NCBI RefSeq assembly: GCF_000429025.1
Contig: NZ_AUBB01000036.1
Location: 18,192-82,191, forward strand
Length of the DNA stretch: 64,000 nucleotides
Reading direction: 5' to 3'
Origin: Actinospineispora spinosispora DSM 44797
GTDB taxonomy: Bacteria > Actinomycetota > Actinomycetes > Mycobacteriales > Pseudonocardiaceae
Below are positions 17,320 through 25,229 of the stretch, one piece after another (the stretch's first letter is position 1; every line of letters begins with the position of its first letter). Below the pieces are notes generated by a model. The model searched no databases. It was not told the origin of the DNA and worked only from the letters and a program-made list of their open reading frames with translations. A program made the position numbers and the translations under genes.

Positions 17320-18915
17320 GTGTCTGACACAGCTGAGCAGTTCGAGTGGGGCACGGCCGTCGAGCGACGGACCGGGCCGGTGCCGTTCCTCTCCTACTCG
17401 CCGCGCCGCCACCATGTCGTCGAGCTGCTCGACGACGCGGCGCGCTGGTCGAGCCGCACGCACCTGATCCAGGGTGACCGGCGCCTGAGCTTCGCCGACG
17501 TGTTCAGCGCAGCCGACCGGGTCGCCGCACGGTTCCACCAGGCCGGGCTGCGTCCCGGCGACCGGCTGCTGCTGCTCGCGCCGAACTCCCCGGAATGGGT
17601 CATCAGCCTGTGGGCCGGGCTGAAGCTCGGCGCGGTCGTGGCGCTGGGCAACGGCTGGTGGAGCGGGCCGCTGGTCGAACACGCCGTCGGGCTCATCGCA
17701 CCTCGGCTGGTGCTGGCCGACGAGAAGCGCGCGGCGCTGGTGCCCACCTCCGACGACTGCACCGTGATCGGCCTCGACGAGGTGCGTGACACGGTGAACG
17801 ACACCTCCGCCGACTCGGTACATCCCGCTGCCCCGGACGGGACCAGGGAGGACGACCCGGCGGTCATCATCTTCACCGCGGGAACCACGGGCGCACCGAA
17901 GCCGGTGGTGCTCGCGCACCGTTCGGTCATCGCGAACCTGCACAACCTGCTGGTCATGTCGCGGCGGCTGCCCCAGCAGGTCGACGGGTCGCGTCCGCCC
18001 GCGGTCAGTCTGCAGAGCGGTCCGCTGTTTCACATCGGCGGTCTGCAGTCGCTGCTGCTGGCACTGCTCGGCGGCAACACACTCGTCTTCCTGGAGGGCC
18101 GGTTCGACCCGGAGCAGGTGCTCGACCTGGTGGAACGTGAGCGGATCACCTGGTGGGGCGCCGTGCCGACGATGGCGTCGCGGGTGCTGGAGCATCCGTC
18201 GATCACCGGCCGGGACCTGACCTCGGTGCGTTCGGTCTCGATGGGCGGCGCACCGGTGCAGCCCGCGCTGATGGCCCGGCTGCGCGAGGCGTTCCCCAAC
18301 GCGGGCAAGGGCATGTCGACGATCTACGGCATGACCGAGACCGGCGGCACGGTCGCGGCGGCGTCCGGTGCGACGATGGCCGACAACCCGCGAACCGCCG
18401 GCGCGCCCCTGCCGGTGGTCGAACTGCGGATCGACTCGCCCAATGCCGAGGGCGACGGCGAGATCGTGGTGCGCACGCCCGGTCAGATGGTCGGCTACTG
18501 GGGTGGCGCGCAGGCCGATCTGGTCGACGACGAGGGCTGGGTGCACACCGGCGACCAGGGCCGTCTGGTGGACGGGTTGCTGTACATCACCGGGCGCATC
18601 AAGGATCTGATCATCCGGGGCGGGGAGAACATCGCGCCCGCGCACGTCGAGGCGGTGCTGCTGAAGCACCCGGCGGTCCGCAACGTCGCGGTGCTCGGCC
18701 TGCCCGACGAGGACCTGGGTGAGCGGGTCGCGGCGGCGGTGCAGGTGCTGCCCGGCTCCGAGGTCTCGCAGTCCGACCTGGCCGAGTTCGTCGCGGCCGA
18801 GCTGGCCAGCTACGAGCGCCCCGCCCAGTGGTGGCTGCGCACCGAGGAGCTCCCCATGCACGACTCGGGCAAGACCGACAAACTCACCCTCCGCAAGACC
18901 TGGCCTGCCTTTTAG
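17320..18915 (+). CDS. Acyl-CoA ligase (class I adenylate-forming enzyme)
   Basis: 531 aa from GTG 17320, only 13 nt beyond the putative operator, so the mRNA leader is very short. Motifs in order: phosphate-binding loop FTAGTTGAPKP (about 188-198), YGMTETGG (about 337-344), the hinge region GRIKDLIIRGGENIAPAHVE (about 427-446) and the C-terminal catalytic lysine in SGKTDKLTLRK. The enzyme activates a carboxylic acid as acyl-AMP and transfers it to CoA. It is divergent from the hydratase/dehydrogenase operon and probably supplies its substrate. Medium or branched acids are plausible; specificity cannot be read. No Shine-Dalgarno is apparent. Confidence 0.87.
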   Translation: MSDTAEQFEWGTAVERRTGPVPFLSYSPRRHHVVELLDDAARWSSRTHLIQGDRRLSFADVFSAADRVAARFHQAGLRPGDRLLLLAPNSPEWVISLWAGLKLGAVVALGNGWWSGPLVEHAVGLIAPRLVLADEKRAALVPTSDDCTVIGLDEVRDTVNDTSADSVHPAAPDGTREDDPAVIIFTAGTTGAPKPVVLAHRSVIANLHNLLVMSRRLPQQVDGSRPPAVSLQSGPLFHIGGLQSLLLALLGGNTLVFLEGRFDPEQVLDLVERERITWWGAVPTMASRVLEHPSITGRDLTSVRSVSMGGAPVQPALMARLREAFPNAGKGMSTIYGMTETGGTVAAASGATMADNPRTAGAPLPVVELRIDSPNAEGDGEIVVRTPGQMVGYWGGAQADLVDDEGWVHTGDQGRLVDGLLYITGRIKDLIIRGGENIAPAHVEAVLLKHPAVRNVAVLGLPDEDLGERVAAAVQVLPGSEVSQSDLAEFVAAELASYERPAQWWLRTEELPMHDSGKTDKLTLRKTWPAF

Positions 18916-19145
18916 GCCTTCTCCGCGCGCGATATTTTTCTGTGACCACCCCGGCTCGCGTAAACGCTCGCTGGGGTACTCCCAGAAAAAAAGGCTCGAG
19001 GACTCGCCCGGGCGCGCGCTTGGGGCCACCCTGGGAGCCGCCCTGGCAGCTGGGCGATGTGGTCGCTGACATTCACTGCCCGGCCTTCGCCGGAACTCCT
19101 TCGGAGACTCGCGGAGCCGGCTTTCAAGACACATGAGCACCCGCA

Positions 19146-19197
19146 GGACCCGTGAGTGTTTTGGGTTGCCAGGGCAACCCAAAACACTCACGGGTCC
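19146..19197. terminator. Perfect 25-bp stem, CGTGAGTG-family hairpin
   Basis: GGACCCGTGAGTGTTTTGGGTTGCC (19146-19170) pairs perfectly with 19173-19197 across a 2-nt loop. It shares the GTGAGTG foot with the other intergenic hairpins, but its upper stem is unrelated. It could act in both directions. Confidence 0.65.
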
Positions 19198-19463
19198 TTG
19201 CTTGCCCGTGCTGGTGTGCGTCGTGGGTTGCGCATGGCCTCTGGGCCCCCTCAGCTTGCACCGGGAATGTGGTGAGCGCGCGTTCACGGGTGGCCCCGCA
19301 CAGGCGGTTCCGCCGAAGGCGGGTAGTGCATGAGTGGCGGCTCCCAAGCCGGGGCACCAAGCGCGCGCGTCGCCGAAGGCGACATTTTTCCGAGTGGGCC
19401 CCCGGAGGGGGTCCGCGAGGAAAAACCTCCATGCAGCGGCCCCGCCAGGGGCCGCCGCGTGGG

Positions 19464-19503
19464 AAAGTTCTCGGTGTGGCCCGAAGGGTCCGCCGAGAAC
19501 TTT
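19464..19503 (+). promoter_or_regulatory. 11-bp stem-loop in the leader of the small membrane protein gene
   Basis: AAAGTTCTCGG (19464-19474) pairs perfectly with CCGAGAACTTT (19493-19503) around an 18-nt loop, ending 32 nt before ATG 19536. If transcribed it would fold just upstream of the ribosome-binding site, so it may be an attenuator or RNA-stability element. Function is unproven. Confidence 0.35.
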
Positions 19504-19535
19504 GGCGCGCGAAACAGGCGAGAAAGGCAGACAAC

Positions 19536-19919
19536 ATGACCCGATCTCGTGCCGTGCTCGCGGCCGATGCGGTGTGGGACGTGCTGCTCGGCATCGGGTT
19601 CATCCTCGTGCCGTGCGAGATGGTGGCGGACCGGCTGGGTTTCACCGCGCTGGTGCCGTGGCTGCTGTTCGTCGTACTGGCCGTCGGCTGTTTCGGTTAC
19701 GCGATACTCCTGGCCCGCGCCTCGACCGGCATCGGCGACATCGCCGCCTTCTCCCGGTTCACCGCCGCGGTCAACGCCGTCGGCGCGGTGATCGCCTTGG
19801 CCGTGGTCCTCCTCGCCGAGCCGCCACTCGCCCTCACGGTCGGCCTGCTCGTCGCCGCATTCGGCTGCGTCGTCTTCGCCGCACTCGAATGGCGGGTCCC
19901 GCAGCCGGTGAGTGGCTAG
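19536..19919 (+). CDS. Small four-helix integral membrane protein, unknown function
   Basis: 127 aa from ATG 19536 with an AAAGG about 8 nt upstream. Four hydrophobic segments are visible (about 8-27, 33-53, 70-92 and 95-115), with short polar loops and an Arg-rich N-terminus (MTRSR) that suggests a cytoplasmic N-end. No catalytic motif was recognised. The gene stands alone between the hairpin-rich region and a convergent oxidoreductase-methyltransferase gene. The TAG stop lies within a bidirectional hairpin. Coding is supported by membrane-protein periodicity and GC-rich third positions. No function is proposed. Confidence 0.65.
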   Translation: MTRSRAVLAADAVWDVLLGIGFILVPCEMVADRLGFTALVPWLLFVVLAVGCFGYAILLARASTGIGDIAAFSRFTAAVNAVGAVIALAVVLLAEPPLALTVGLLVAAFGCVVFAALEWRVPQPVSG

Positions 19920-19950
19920 CGTTCGCCGGGACGAACGCCGGCCACTCACC
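19907..19950. terminator. Bidirectional hairpin terminator between convergent genes
   Basis: GGTGAGTGGC (19907-19916) pairs with GCCACTCACC (19941-19950), and the inner CGTTCG (19920-19925) pairs with CGAACG (19932-19937). The + gene's TAG lies inside the stem, and the - gene's stop is 4 nt beyond it. Confidence 0.65.
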
Positions 19951-19953
19951 AGG

Positions 19954-21618
19954 TCAGCGGCGCTTGCGGGCTCGCAGGACCGTGTCGTGGATGGTGACCT
20001 CGTTGCCGTCCGGGTCCGTCGCCGGGCGGGGTCGAGCGTCGGCCACCTCGATGTCCCAGTCGTCCGGGTCCAGCAGGTCGACGATCTGCTCGGCAGTGAA
20101 GAACAGCTCCGGCTGTGACGGTCTGCCTACCGTGGTCAGCAGGTCGGACGGGTGGTGGCCGACGATCAGCAGCGTCCCGCCGGGCGCGGTCGCGGCCGCC
20201 AGCCGGGTGAACGCGGGGTCACGGACCTCCGGCGGGAAGTGCAGGAAGTGCGCCGCGACCAGGTCGTAGCTGCCGTCCGGCACCCAGGTCAGCATGTCGA
20301 CCTCACGCCAGTCGATCCGGTCGGCGATGGCCGGCTCGGCGTGCTCGGCGCCGCGTGCCAGTGCCACGCCGGAGACGTCGACGGCCGTGACGGTCCAGCC
20401 CCGGCGCGCCAGCCAGTGCGCGTCGGCGCCCTCGCCGCAGCCGGCGTCGAGCGCGTGGCCCGGGTCGAGCTCCTTCGTCTCTTCGACGAGCAGCGGGTTG
20501 GGGTTGCCGCTCCAGATACGGGTCGCGCTTCCGTAACGCTCGTCCCAGAACTGGCTCGTGTACTGCGCGTACACGCTGGGGCCTGGCGACGGGAGACCGT
20601 GCTGACGGCCGGCGAGGACCCGCTCGCTGTTGCGGGACTCCTCGGCGGCCGAGAACGGCATGCGCCGCAGTGCGACGGCCTTGCGGGTGTCATCGACGAC
20701 CAGGTCCATGTTGATCTGCGCGCCCGCGTTGTTCCCGGCGGCGGCCGCGTTGATCACCTGGACCATCGGGTCGGCGACGTTCCCCGCCGCCCACACGCCG
20801 TCGACCGAGGTGCGCCCGGTCGCGTCGGTCTCCAGGTACGTACCGACACCCCTCGGGTGCTCGACGGTGCGCAGCCCGAGGTCGGCGAGGAACTCGGCCC
20901 GGGCGGACAGCCTGGGCATGACGACGACCGCGCGCCGAGGCACGAGCTGACCGGACGCAAGTCTCACGCCACTGATGCGATCGTCGTCGACCTCCACACC
21001 GACGACCTGACCGTCGACCACGCCGATGTCGCGCGCGGCCAGCTCCTCCCACTCGTCGGAGGTGGGGTCCGGCGCGGTGTTCAGGAACAACGTCACGTCG
21101 TCGCTCCACTGCCGCAGCAACATCGCCTGGTGCACCGCGAACGGGCCGGTCCCCACCACCCCGATCGGCTGGTCGCGGACCTCCCAGCCGTGGCAGTACG
21201 GGCAGTGCAGCACGTCTCGACCCCAGCGTTCGCGCAGACCGGGGATGTCCGGCAGCTCGTCGACGATGCCGGTGGTGACCAGCAGCCGCCGCGCGGCGCG
21301 GACGACGCCGTCGTCGCTGCTGACCAGGAAGCCCGGCCCGTCACCGAAGTCCGGTGCCTCGGGGCGCACGCCGGTGACCCGGGCGAGGACGACCTGGCCG
21401 CCGTAGCGGGTGACCTCGGCGGAGCCCAGCTCGACGAGATCGCGCGGCGAGAGACCGTCGCGGGTGAGGTAGCCGTGTACACCCTCGGCGGGGGCGTTGC
21501 GCGGTTCGCCGGAGTCGAGCACCAGAACCGAGCGGCGGGCCCTGGCGAGGGTGAGCGCACCGGAGAGTCCGGCGGCGCCGCCACCGATCACGATGACGTC
21601 GAAGCTGTTCTTGTTCAT
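19954..21618 (-). CDS. Thioredoxin-reductase-like flavoprotein fused to a SAM methyltransferase
   Basis: 554 aa, start MNKNSFDV at the complement of 21616-21618. Residues about 1-300 form a thioredoxin-reductase-like domain with the FAD Rossmann motif VIGGGAAGLSGAL, the redox pair in CPYCHGWE, an NAD(P) region (IGVVGTGPFA) and a C-terminal GVWAAGNVADP motif. Residues about 350-554 form a class I methyltransferase with the SAM motif LDAGCGEGADAHWLA and a following acidic VDVSG. Such bifunctional proteins are known in actinobacteria, but the joint reaction is not established. It could reduce a thiol/disulfide or metalloid compound and methylate it (inference). It is divergent from an XRE-cupin regulator with palindromes between. 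Confidence 0.85.
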   Translation of the reverse strand: MNKNSFDVIVIGGGAAGLSGALTLARARRSVLVLDSGEPRNAPAEGVHGYLTRDGLSPRDLVELGSAEVTRYGGQVVLARVTGVRPEAPDFGDGPGFLVSSDDGVVRAARRLLVTTGIVDELPDIPGLRERWGRDVLHCPYCHGWEVRDQPIGVVGTGPFAVHQAMLLRQWSDDVTLFLNTAPDPTSDEWEELAARDIGVVDGQVVGVEVDDDRISGVRLASGQLVPRRAVVVMPRLSARAEFLADLGLRTVEHPRGVGTYLETDATGRTSVDGVWAAGNVADPMVQVINAAAAGNNAGAQINMDLVVDDTRKAVALRRMPFSAAEESRNSERVLAGRQHGLPSPGPSVYAQYTSQFWDERYGSATRIWSGNPNPLLVEETKELDPGHALDAGCGEGADAHWLARRGWTVTAVDVSGVALARGAEHAEPAIADRIDWREVDMLTWVPDGSYDLVAAHFLHFPPEVRDPAFTRLAAATAPGGTLLIVGHHPSDLLTTVGRPSQPELFFTAEQIVDLLDPDDWDIEVADARPRPATDPDGNEVTIHDTVLRARKRR

Positions 21619-21643
21619 GCTCCGACAGTGCGACCGAGCACGC

Positions 21644-21684
21644 CAACTTGACAAGTAATGTTGCTGAGGTAGCAAATGGAGAGG
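21644..21684. promoter_or_regulatory. Divergent promoter with two palindromes; probable leaderless promoter of the XRE-cupin gene
   Basis: ACTTGACAAGT (about 21646-21656) is an 11-bp perfect palindrome, and TTGCT-GAGGT-AGCAA (21661-21675) is a perfect 5-bp inverted repeat. On the + strand a -35-like TTGACA (21648) and a -10-like TAGCAA (21670) are separated by 16 nt. This would start the transcript at or next to GTG 21684, i.e. a leaderless mRNA. The palindromes overlap both promoter boxes, which fits repression by the regulator. Confidence 0.5.
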
Positions 21685-22277
21685 TGACTGACGACCGGCT
21701 TCCCCTCGACGACGTCCTCAACGCGGTGGGGCCCCGGCTGCGCGCACTGCGCCGCCGTCGCGGGACGACGCTCGGGCAGCTGTCCGAGCTGACCGGCATC
21801 TCGGTGAGCACACTGTCGCGGCTGGAGTCCGGGCAGCGCAAGCCCACGCTGGAGCTGTTGTTGCCGCTGGCCAGGGCGCATCGGGTCCAGCTGGACGAGC
21901 TGGTGGACGCGCCGCCGACCGGTGACCCCCGGCTGCATCCGAAGCCCGTCACCCGGCACGGCATGACCTACCTGCCGCTGAGTCGCAGACCGGGCGGGCT
22001 GCAGGCGTTCAAGCAGATCATCCCGCCGCGCTTCCCGAGCACCGACCCGGAGCCCCGGGTGCACGAGGGTTACGACTGGTTCTACGTACTGTCCGGACGA
22101 CTGCGGCTGGTCCTCGGCGAGCACGACCTGATCCTCCCGGCGGGCGAGGCCGCCGAGTTCGACTGCCGCACGCCGCACTGGTTCAGCAATCCGTTCGACG
22201 AACCGGTCGAGGTACTGACCATCTACGGCCCGCAGGGTGAGCGCATGCACCTGAGAGCCCGGCCGGGTGCCGGATGA
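21684..22277 (+). CDS. XRE-family regulator with C-terminal cupin
   Basis: 197 aa from GTG 21684; upstream TTG 21648 lies inside the predicted -35 box. The helix-turn-helix (about 18-72) contains LGQLSELTGISVSTLSRLES, a textbook XRE recognition unit. The C-terminal cupin (about 110-190) has the H-EGYDWFYVLSGRL and PAGEAAEFDCRTPHW blocks. The cupin probably senses a small ligand. Its gene is divergent from the thioredoxin-reductase/methyltransferase fusion and shares a 65-bp intergenic region with palindromes, so it likely regulates that gene and itself. Regulation is inferred from position; the domain call is firm. Confidence 0.87.
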   Translation: MTDDRLPLDDVLNAVGPRLRALRRRRGTTLGQLSELTGISVSTLSRLESGQRKPTLELLLPLARAHRVQLDELVDAPPTGDPRLHPKPVTRHGMTYLPLSRRPGGLQAFKQIIPPRFPSTDPEPRVHEGYDWFYVLSGRLRLVLGEHDLILPAGEAAEFDCRTPHWFSNPFDEPVEVLTIYGPQGERMHLRARPGAG

Positions 22278-22320
22278 AAAGCGTCCGCGTTCTCGACGGC
22301 GTGCTGGCAGGGTGGCCCGC

Positions 22321-23526
22321 ATGAAGATCGTGTGTGCCGCGGCGCCGGGCTACGGGTTGATGCTGCCGGTCGTGCCGCTGGTGTGGGCCGCGAGGGCGGC
22401 TGGCCACGAGGTGCTGGTGGCCTGCGCCTCCGAGATGATCAAAGTGGGTGCCGACGCCGGACTGTCGGTGTACGACGTGGCTCCGGACCGGGACGTGTGG
22501 GACGAGCTGATGCGCGCCATCCGGGCCGGCGACGACGACGCTCCGGAGGTCTCCGAGGAGTTCCGGCTCGCGGCGCGCGGCGGCAGTCCATTCGGGCTGT
22601 TCACGTTGACCATGACCGAGGGCACGATCGACGCGGCGCGACGGTTCGGCGCCGACCTGATCATGTCGACCTCGGACCACGCGGCGGGCCTGCTGACCGC
22701 CGTGGCGCTCGACCGTCCACTGCTGGAGGTCGGCAACCGGGTCACCTGGTCGATGCGCGACGCCGACTTCGCCAGAGGCCGCGACACACTCGTCGACGAC
22801 GAGGTGACGGCGCTGGTGCGCTCGAAGTTCGACATCCCGGACGGCCGGCCGCGCACGATCGCCCGGATCGACCCGAGGGCACCGAGCATGGGCGGGCTCG
22901 CCGCCGACGTCGAACCGGCGGATCCGCGCGACGGCGCGCCCTGGTGGTCGATGCGCTATGTGCCGTTCAACGGCGGATCGACCGTGCCGAGCTGGGCACT
23001 GGACCGGCCGGGCCGGCCACGTGTGTGCGTGACGCTCGGCACCGTCGTACCGACCATGAGCGGCACCGGCCACCTGGAGGTGGTGCTCGACGCACTGGGC
23101 GGGCTGGACGTGGAGGTCGTGCTCGCGGCGCAGCCCTCGGACGTCGCATCGCTCGGCGAGCTACCCGCGAACGTCCGCTCCGTCGGTTTCCTGGCGCTGT
23201 CGGCGTTCCTGCCGTCCTGTTCGCTGATCGTGCACCACGGCGGGTCCGGCACGACGGCGGCGCCGCTGTTCTACGGCGTCCCACAGCTGGTCATGCCCAG
23301 TTTCGCGGACAACCCGATGGCCGCGCAGCGGGTCGCGGACCGAGGCGTCGGCCTGTCCCAGGAACCGCACACCGCCACCGTCGAGGGCCTGCGCGCCGCG
23401 ATCACCCGTCTGCTGACCGAGCCGACGTTCACGGAAGCGGCCCGCGAGGTGGCCACCGAGATGGCCACCCAGCCCACCCCCGCAACGATCATCGACCGCG
23501 CCATCGATCTCGTTCGGGTTCCGTGA
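22321..23526 (+). CDS. GT-B glycosyltransferase (macrolide/UGT-like)
   Basis: 401 aa from ATG 22321 (MKIVCAAAPGYGLMLP). The N-terminal domain is the acceptor-binding lobe (about 1-210). The C-terminal lobe begins at RPRVCVTLGTVVP and carries the nucleotide-sugar motif HHGGSGTTAAPLFYGVPQLV with FADNPMAAQRV. This resembles EryCIII/DesVII-type and other GT1 enzymes that glycosylate natural products using a nucleotide sugar. No sugar-biosynthesis or polyketide genes are nearby, so the acceptor is unknown; a xenobiotic or lipid acceptor is possible. The TGA stop is inside the CGTGAGTG foot of a hairpin. Confidence 0.85.
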   Translation: MKIVCAAAPGYGLMLPVVPLVWAARAAGHEVLVACASEMIKVGADAGLSVYDVAPDRDVWDELMRAIRAGDDDAPEVSEEFRLAARGGSPFGLFTLTMTEGTIDAARRFGADLIMSTSDHAAGLLTAVALDRPLLEVGNRVTWSMRDADFARGRDTLVDDEVTALVRSKFDIPDGRPRTIARIDPRAPSMGGLAADVEPADPRDGAPWWSMRYVPFNGGSTVPSWALDRPGRPRVCVTLGTVVPTMSGTGHLEVVLDALGGLDVEVVLAAQPSDVASLGELPANVRSVGFLALSAFLPSCSLIVHHGGSGTTAAPLFYGVPQLVMPSFADNPMAAQRVADRGVGLSQEPHTATVEGLRAAITRLLTEPTFTEAAREVATEMATQPTPATIIDRAIDLVRVP

Positions 23527-23564
23527 GTGCCGCGGCCGGTCATAGGCGGCCGCGGCACTCACGG
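23521..23564. terminator. 17-bp perfect hairpin at the glycosyltransferase stop
   Basis: CCGTGAGTGCCGCGGCC (23521-23537) pairs perfectly with 23548-23564 around a 10-nt loop. The stop codon TGA (23524-23526) is part of the stem. It belongs to the CGTGAGTG family. Confidence 0.7.
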
Positions 23565-23627
23565 GGTCTTGGGCATGATCGTGGGTAGTGCGCGGTCGAC
23601 CGGGACCGCCGGGAATGATTGAGAGCG

Positions 23628-25229
23628 ATGGCGGACGACGAGACCACTTCCACCGCGCGTAGCTCGGTGACGGTGGCGGTGTGGACCCTGGTCAGCCGCG
23701 CGGCGGGCCTGGTGCGGGTGCTGGTGATCGGCGCGCTGCTCGGTCCGACGTACTTCACCAACGTCTTCCAGGCCAGCTACGTCCTGCCGAACCAGGTGTT
23801 CACCGTCATGGCGGGCCCGGTGGTCGGCATGGTCGTCGTGCCGAGTGTGGTGCGGGCGGTCACCGCCGGAGGCGTCAGACACGCGTCCGAGGTGATGGGC
23901 CGGATCTCCGGACGGATGATGGCGCTGGCCACGATCGGCGCCCTCGGACTGGCGCTGCTGTCGCCCGCGCTCGCCTGGACGCTCGTGTTCGGTGTCCCCG
24001 AACCGGACCGGCAGCGGGCCTGGCTCCTGTGCATCCTGCTGATCCTGTTCGTCGCGCCGCAGGTGCTGCTCTACGTGCTGGCCGAGCTGGGGGTCGCGGC
24101 CCAACAGGGCCGGCACCGGTTCGCACTGGCGGCGGGCGCACCGGCGGTGGAGAGTGTCGGCACGGTCGTGACGCTCGTGGTGACCGCGTGGATCTACGGC
24201 ACCGGCCTCGAGGTGTCACAGGTGCCGTTGTCGATGATCCTGATGCTCGGTATCGGAACGACGGCATCGGCGTTCGTGCATGCCGCGCTGCAGGTCTACG
24301 GCGCGCAGCGGGTCGGGGTCTCGCTGCGTCCCCGGCGCGGGTGGCGTGAGGACACCGAGGCCCGCGAGACGCTGCGCCGCATGGTGCGCTCCTCCCCGGT
24401 GGCGGCGGGCCAGGCACTGACCGACTACTTCCTGACCGTGGTGGCCGCCACCGTGCCCGGCGGTGTGTTGATCGTGAACCTCGCCTACCAGGTGTTCTCC
24501 GCGCTGTCGTTCGTCGGGACACGCGCGGTGTCGATGGCTGCGCTGCCAGGGCTGTCGGTGGCCGCCGCAGTCAACGACGCGCGCCGGTTCGGCGGCTCGT
24601 GGCGCCAGGGCGTGTTCTACGCGCTGCTCGCCGGCATCCCGCTGTGTGCGCTGCTCGCGGTGTTCGCCGATCCGACGGCGGGCATCCTGGCGGTCGGCAA
24701 GCTGAGCGAGGGCCCGTTGATCGCGGAGCTGTCCGCGTGCCTCATGATCGCCGCGTTCGCCCAGCTGGTCAGCGGCATCCACGACTTCGCGCGGCAGGCG
24801 CTGTTCGCCAGGCTGGACGACCGGGGGCCGACGCTGGCCAGCATGATCGCGCTCGGGACCAGCACGGCGGTCACCGCGAGCACGCTGGTCCTTCCCGCCG
24901 ACGGCACCCGGCTCACCGGGCTGCTGGTGGCGCTGCTGGCCGGCGAGTTCGCCGCGGCCGTGACCGCGTTGAGCCGGTTGCGCGCGATGATGCGCCCGGA
25001 GGCCATGATCGACCGCCGGGACGCGCGCATCATCGTCACCGCGACCGTGGCGATGCTGCCGGTGCTCGCGGCGGGCTGGTGGCTCCTGCACACGATCGAC
25101 GTCTCCGAAGGGATTCAGCTCGCGTTGCTGGTCGGCTGTGGCCTTGCGACGCTCGTCCCGTACGCGCTGGTCCTGTACCTCAGTTCGGCACTGCCCGGCG
25201 TCCCGCGAAAGAGGAGCAGACGACGATGA
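23628..25229 (+). CDS. MurJ/MviN-like lipid flippase of the MOP superfamily
   Basis: 533 aa from ATG 23628. Roughly 13-14 hydrophobic segments run through the protein. The N-terminal block WTLVSRAAGLVRVLVIGALLG with FQASYVLPNQ matches the MviN/MurJ signature (the S-R-x-x-G-x-x-R motif). Members flip lipid-linked precursors such as lipid II across the membrane. This one is shorter than the large MviN proteins usual in actinobacteria and lies away from cell-wall genes, so it may be a paralogue handling another lipid-linked substrate, perhaps linked to the upstream glycosyltransferase. It ends over the start of the dehalogenase gene (4-nt overlap). Confidence 0.83.
   Translation: MADDETTSTARSSVTVAVWTLVSRAAGLVRVLVIGALLGPTYFTNVFQASYVLPNQVFTVMAGPVVGMVVVPSVVRAVTAGGVRHASEVMGRISGRMMALATIGALGLALLSPALAWTLVFGVPEPDRQRAWLLCILLILFVAPQVLLYVLAELGVAAQQGRHRFALAAGAPAVESVGTVVTLVVTAWIYGTGLEVSQVPLSMILMLGIGTTASAFVHAALQVYGAQRVGVSLRPRRGWREDTEARETLRRMVRSSPVAAGQALTDYFLTVVAATVPGGVLIVNLAYQVFSALSFVGTRAVSMAALPGLSVAAAVNDARRFGGSWRQGVFYALLAGIPLCALLAVFADPTAGILAVGKLSEGPLIAELSACLMIAAFAQLVSGIHDFARQALFARLDDRGPTLASMIALGTSTAVTASTLVLPADGTRLTGLLVALLAGEFAAAVTALSRLRAMMRPEAMIDRRDARIIVTATVAMLPVLAAGWWLLHTIDVSEGIQLALLVGCGLATLVPYALVLYLSSALPGVPRKRSRRR

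Larger units (their letters stand above)
18916..19535. other. Gene-free 620-bp stretch rich in hairpins
   Basis: No convincing coding sequence was found. The stretch contains a series of inverted repeats. An A/T-flanked imperfect hairpin lies at about 18935-18991 (TTTTTCTG paired with CAGAAAAA), probably the ligase terminator. A perfect 25-bp hairpin lies at 19146-19197. An imperfect hairpin lies at about 19384-19427 (TTTTTCC paired with GGAAAAA around GGGCCCCC). A further stem lies at 19464-19503. Composition is unlike the coding neighbours, with runs of T and A. It may hold an untranslated leader, a small RNA, or decayed repeats. Confidence 0.5.
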
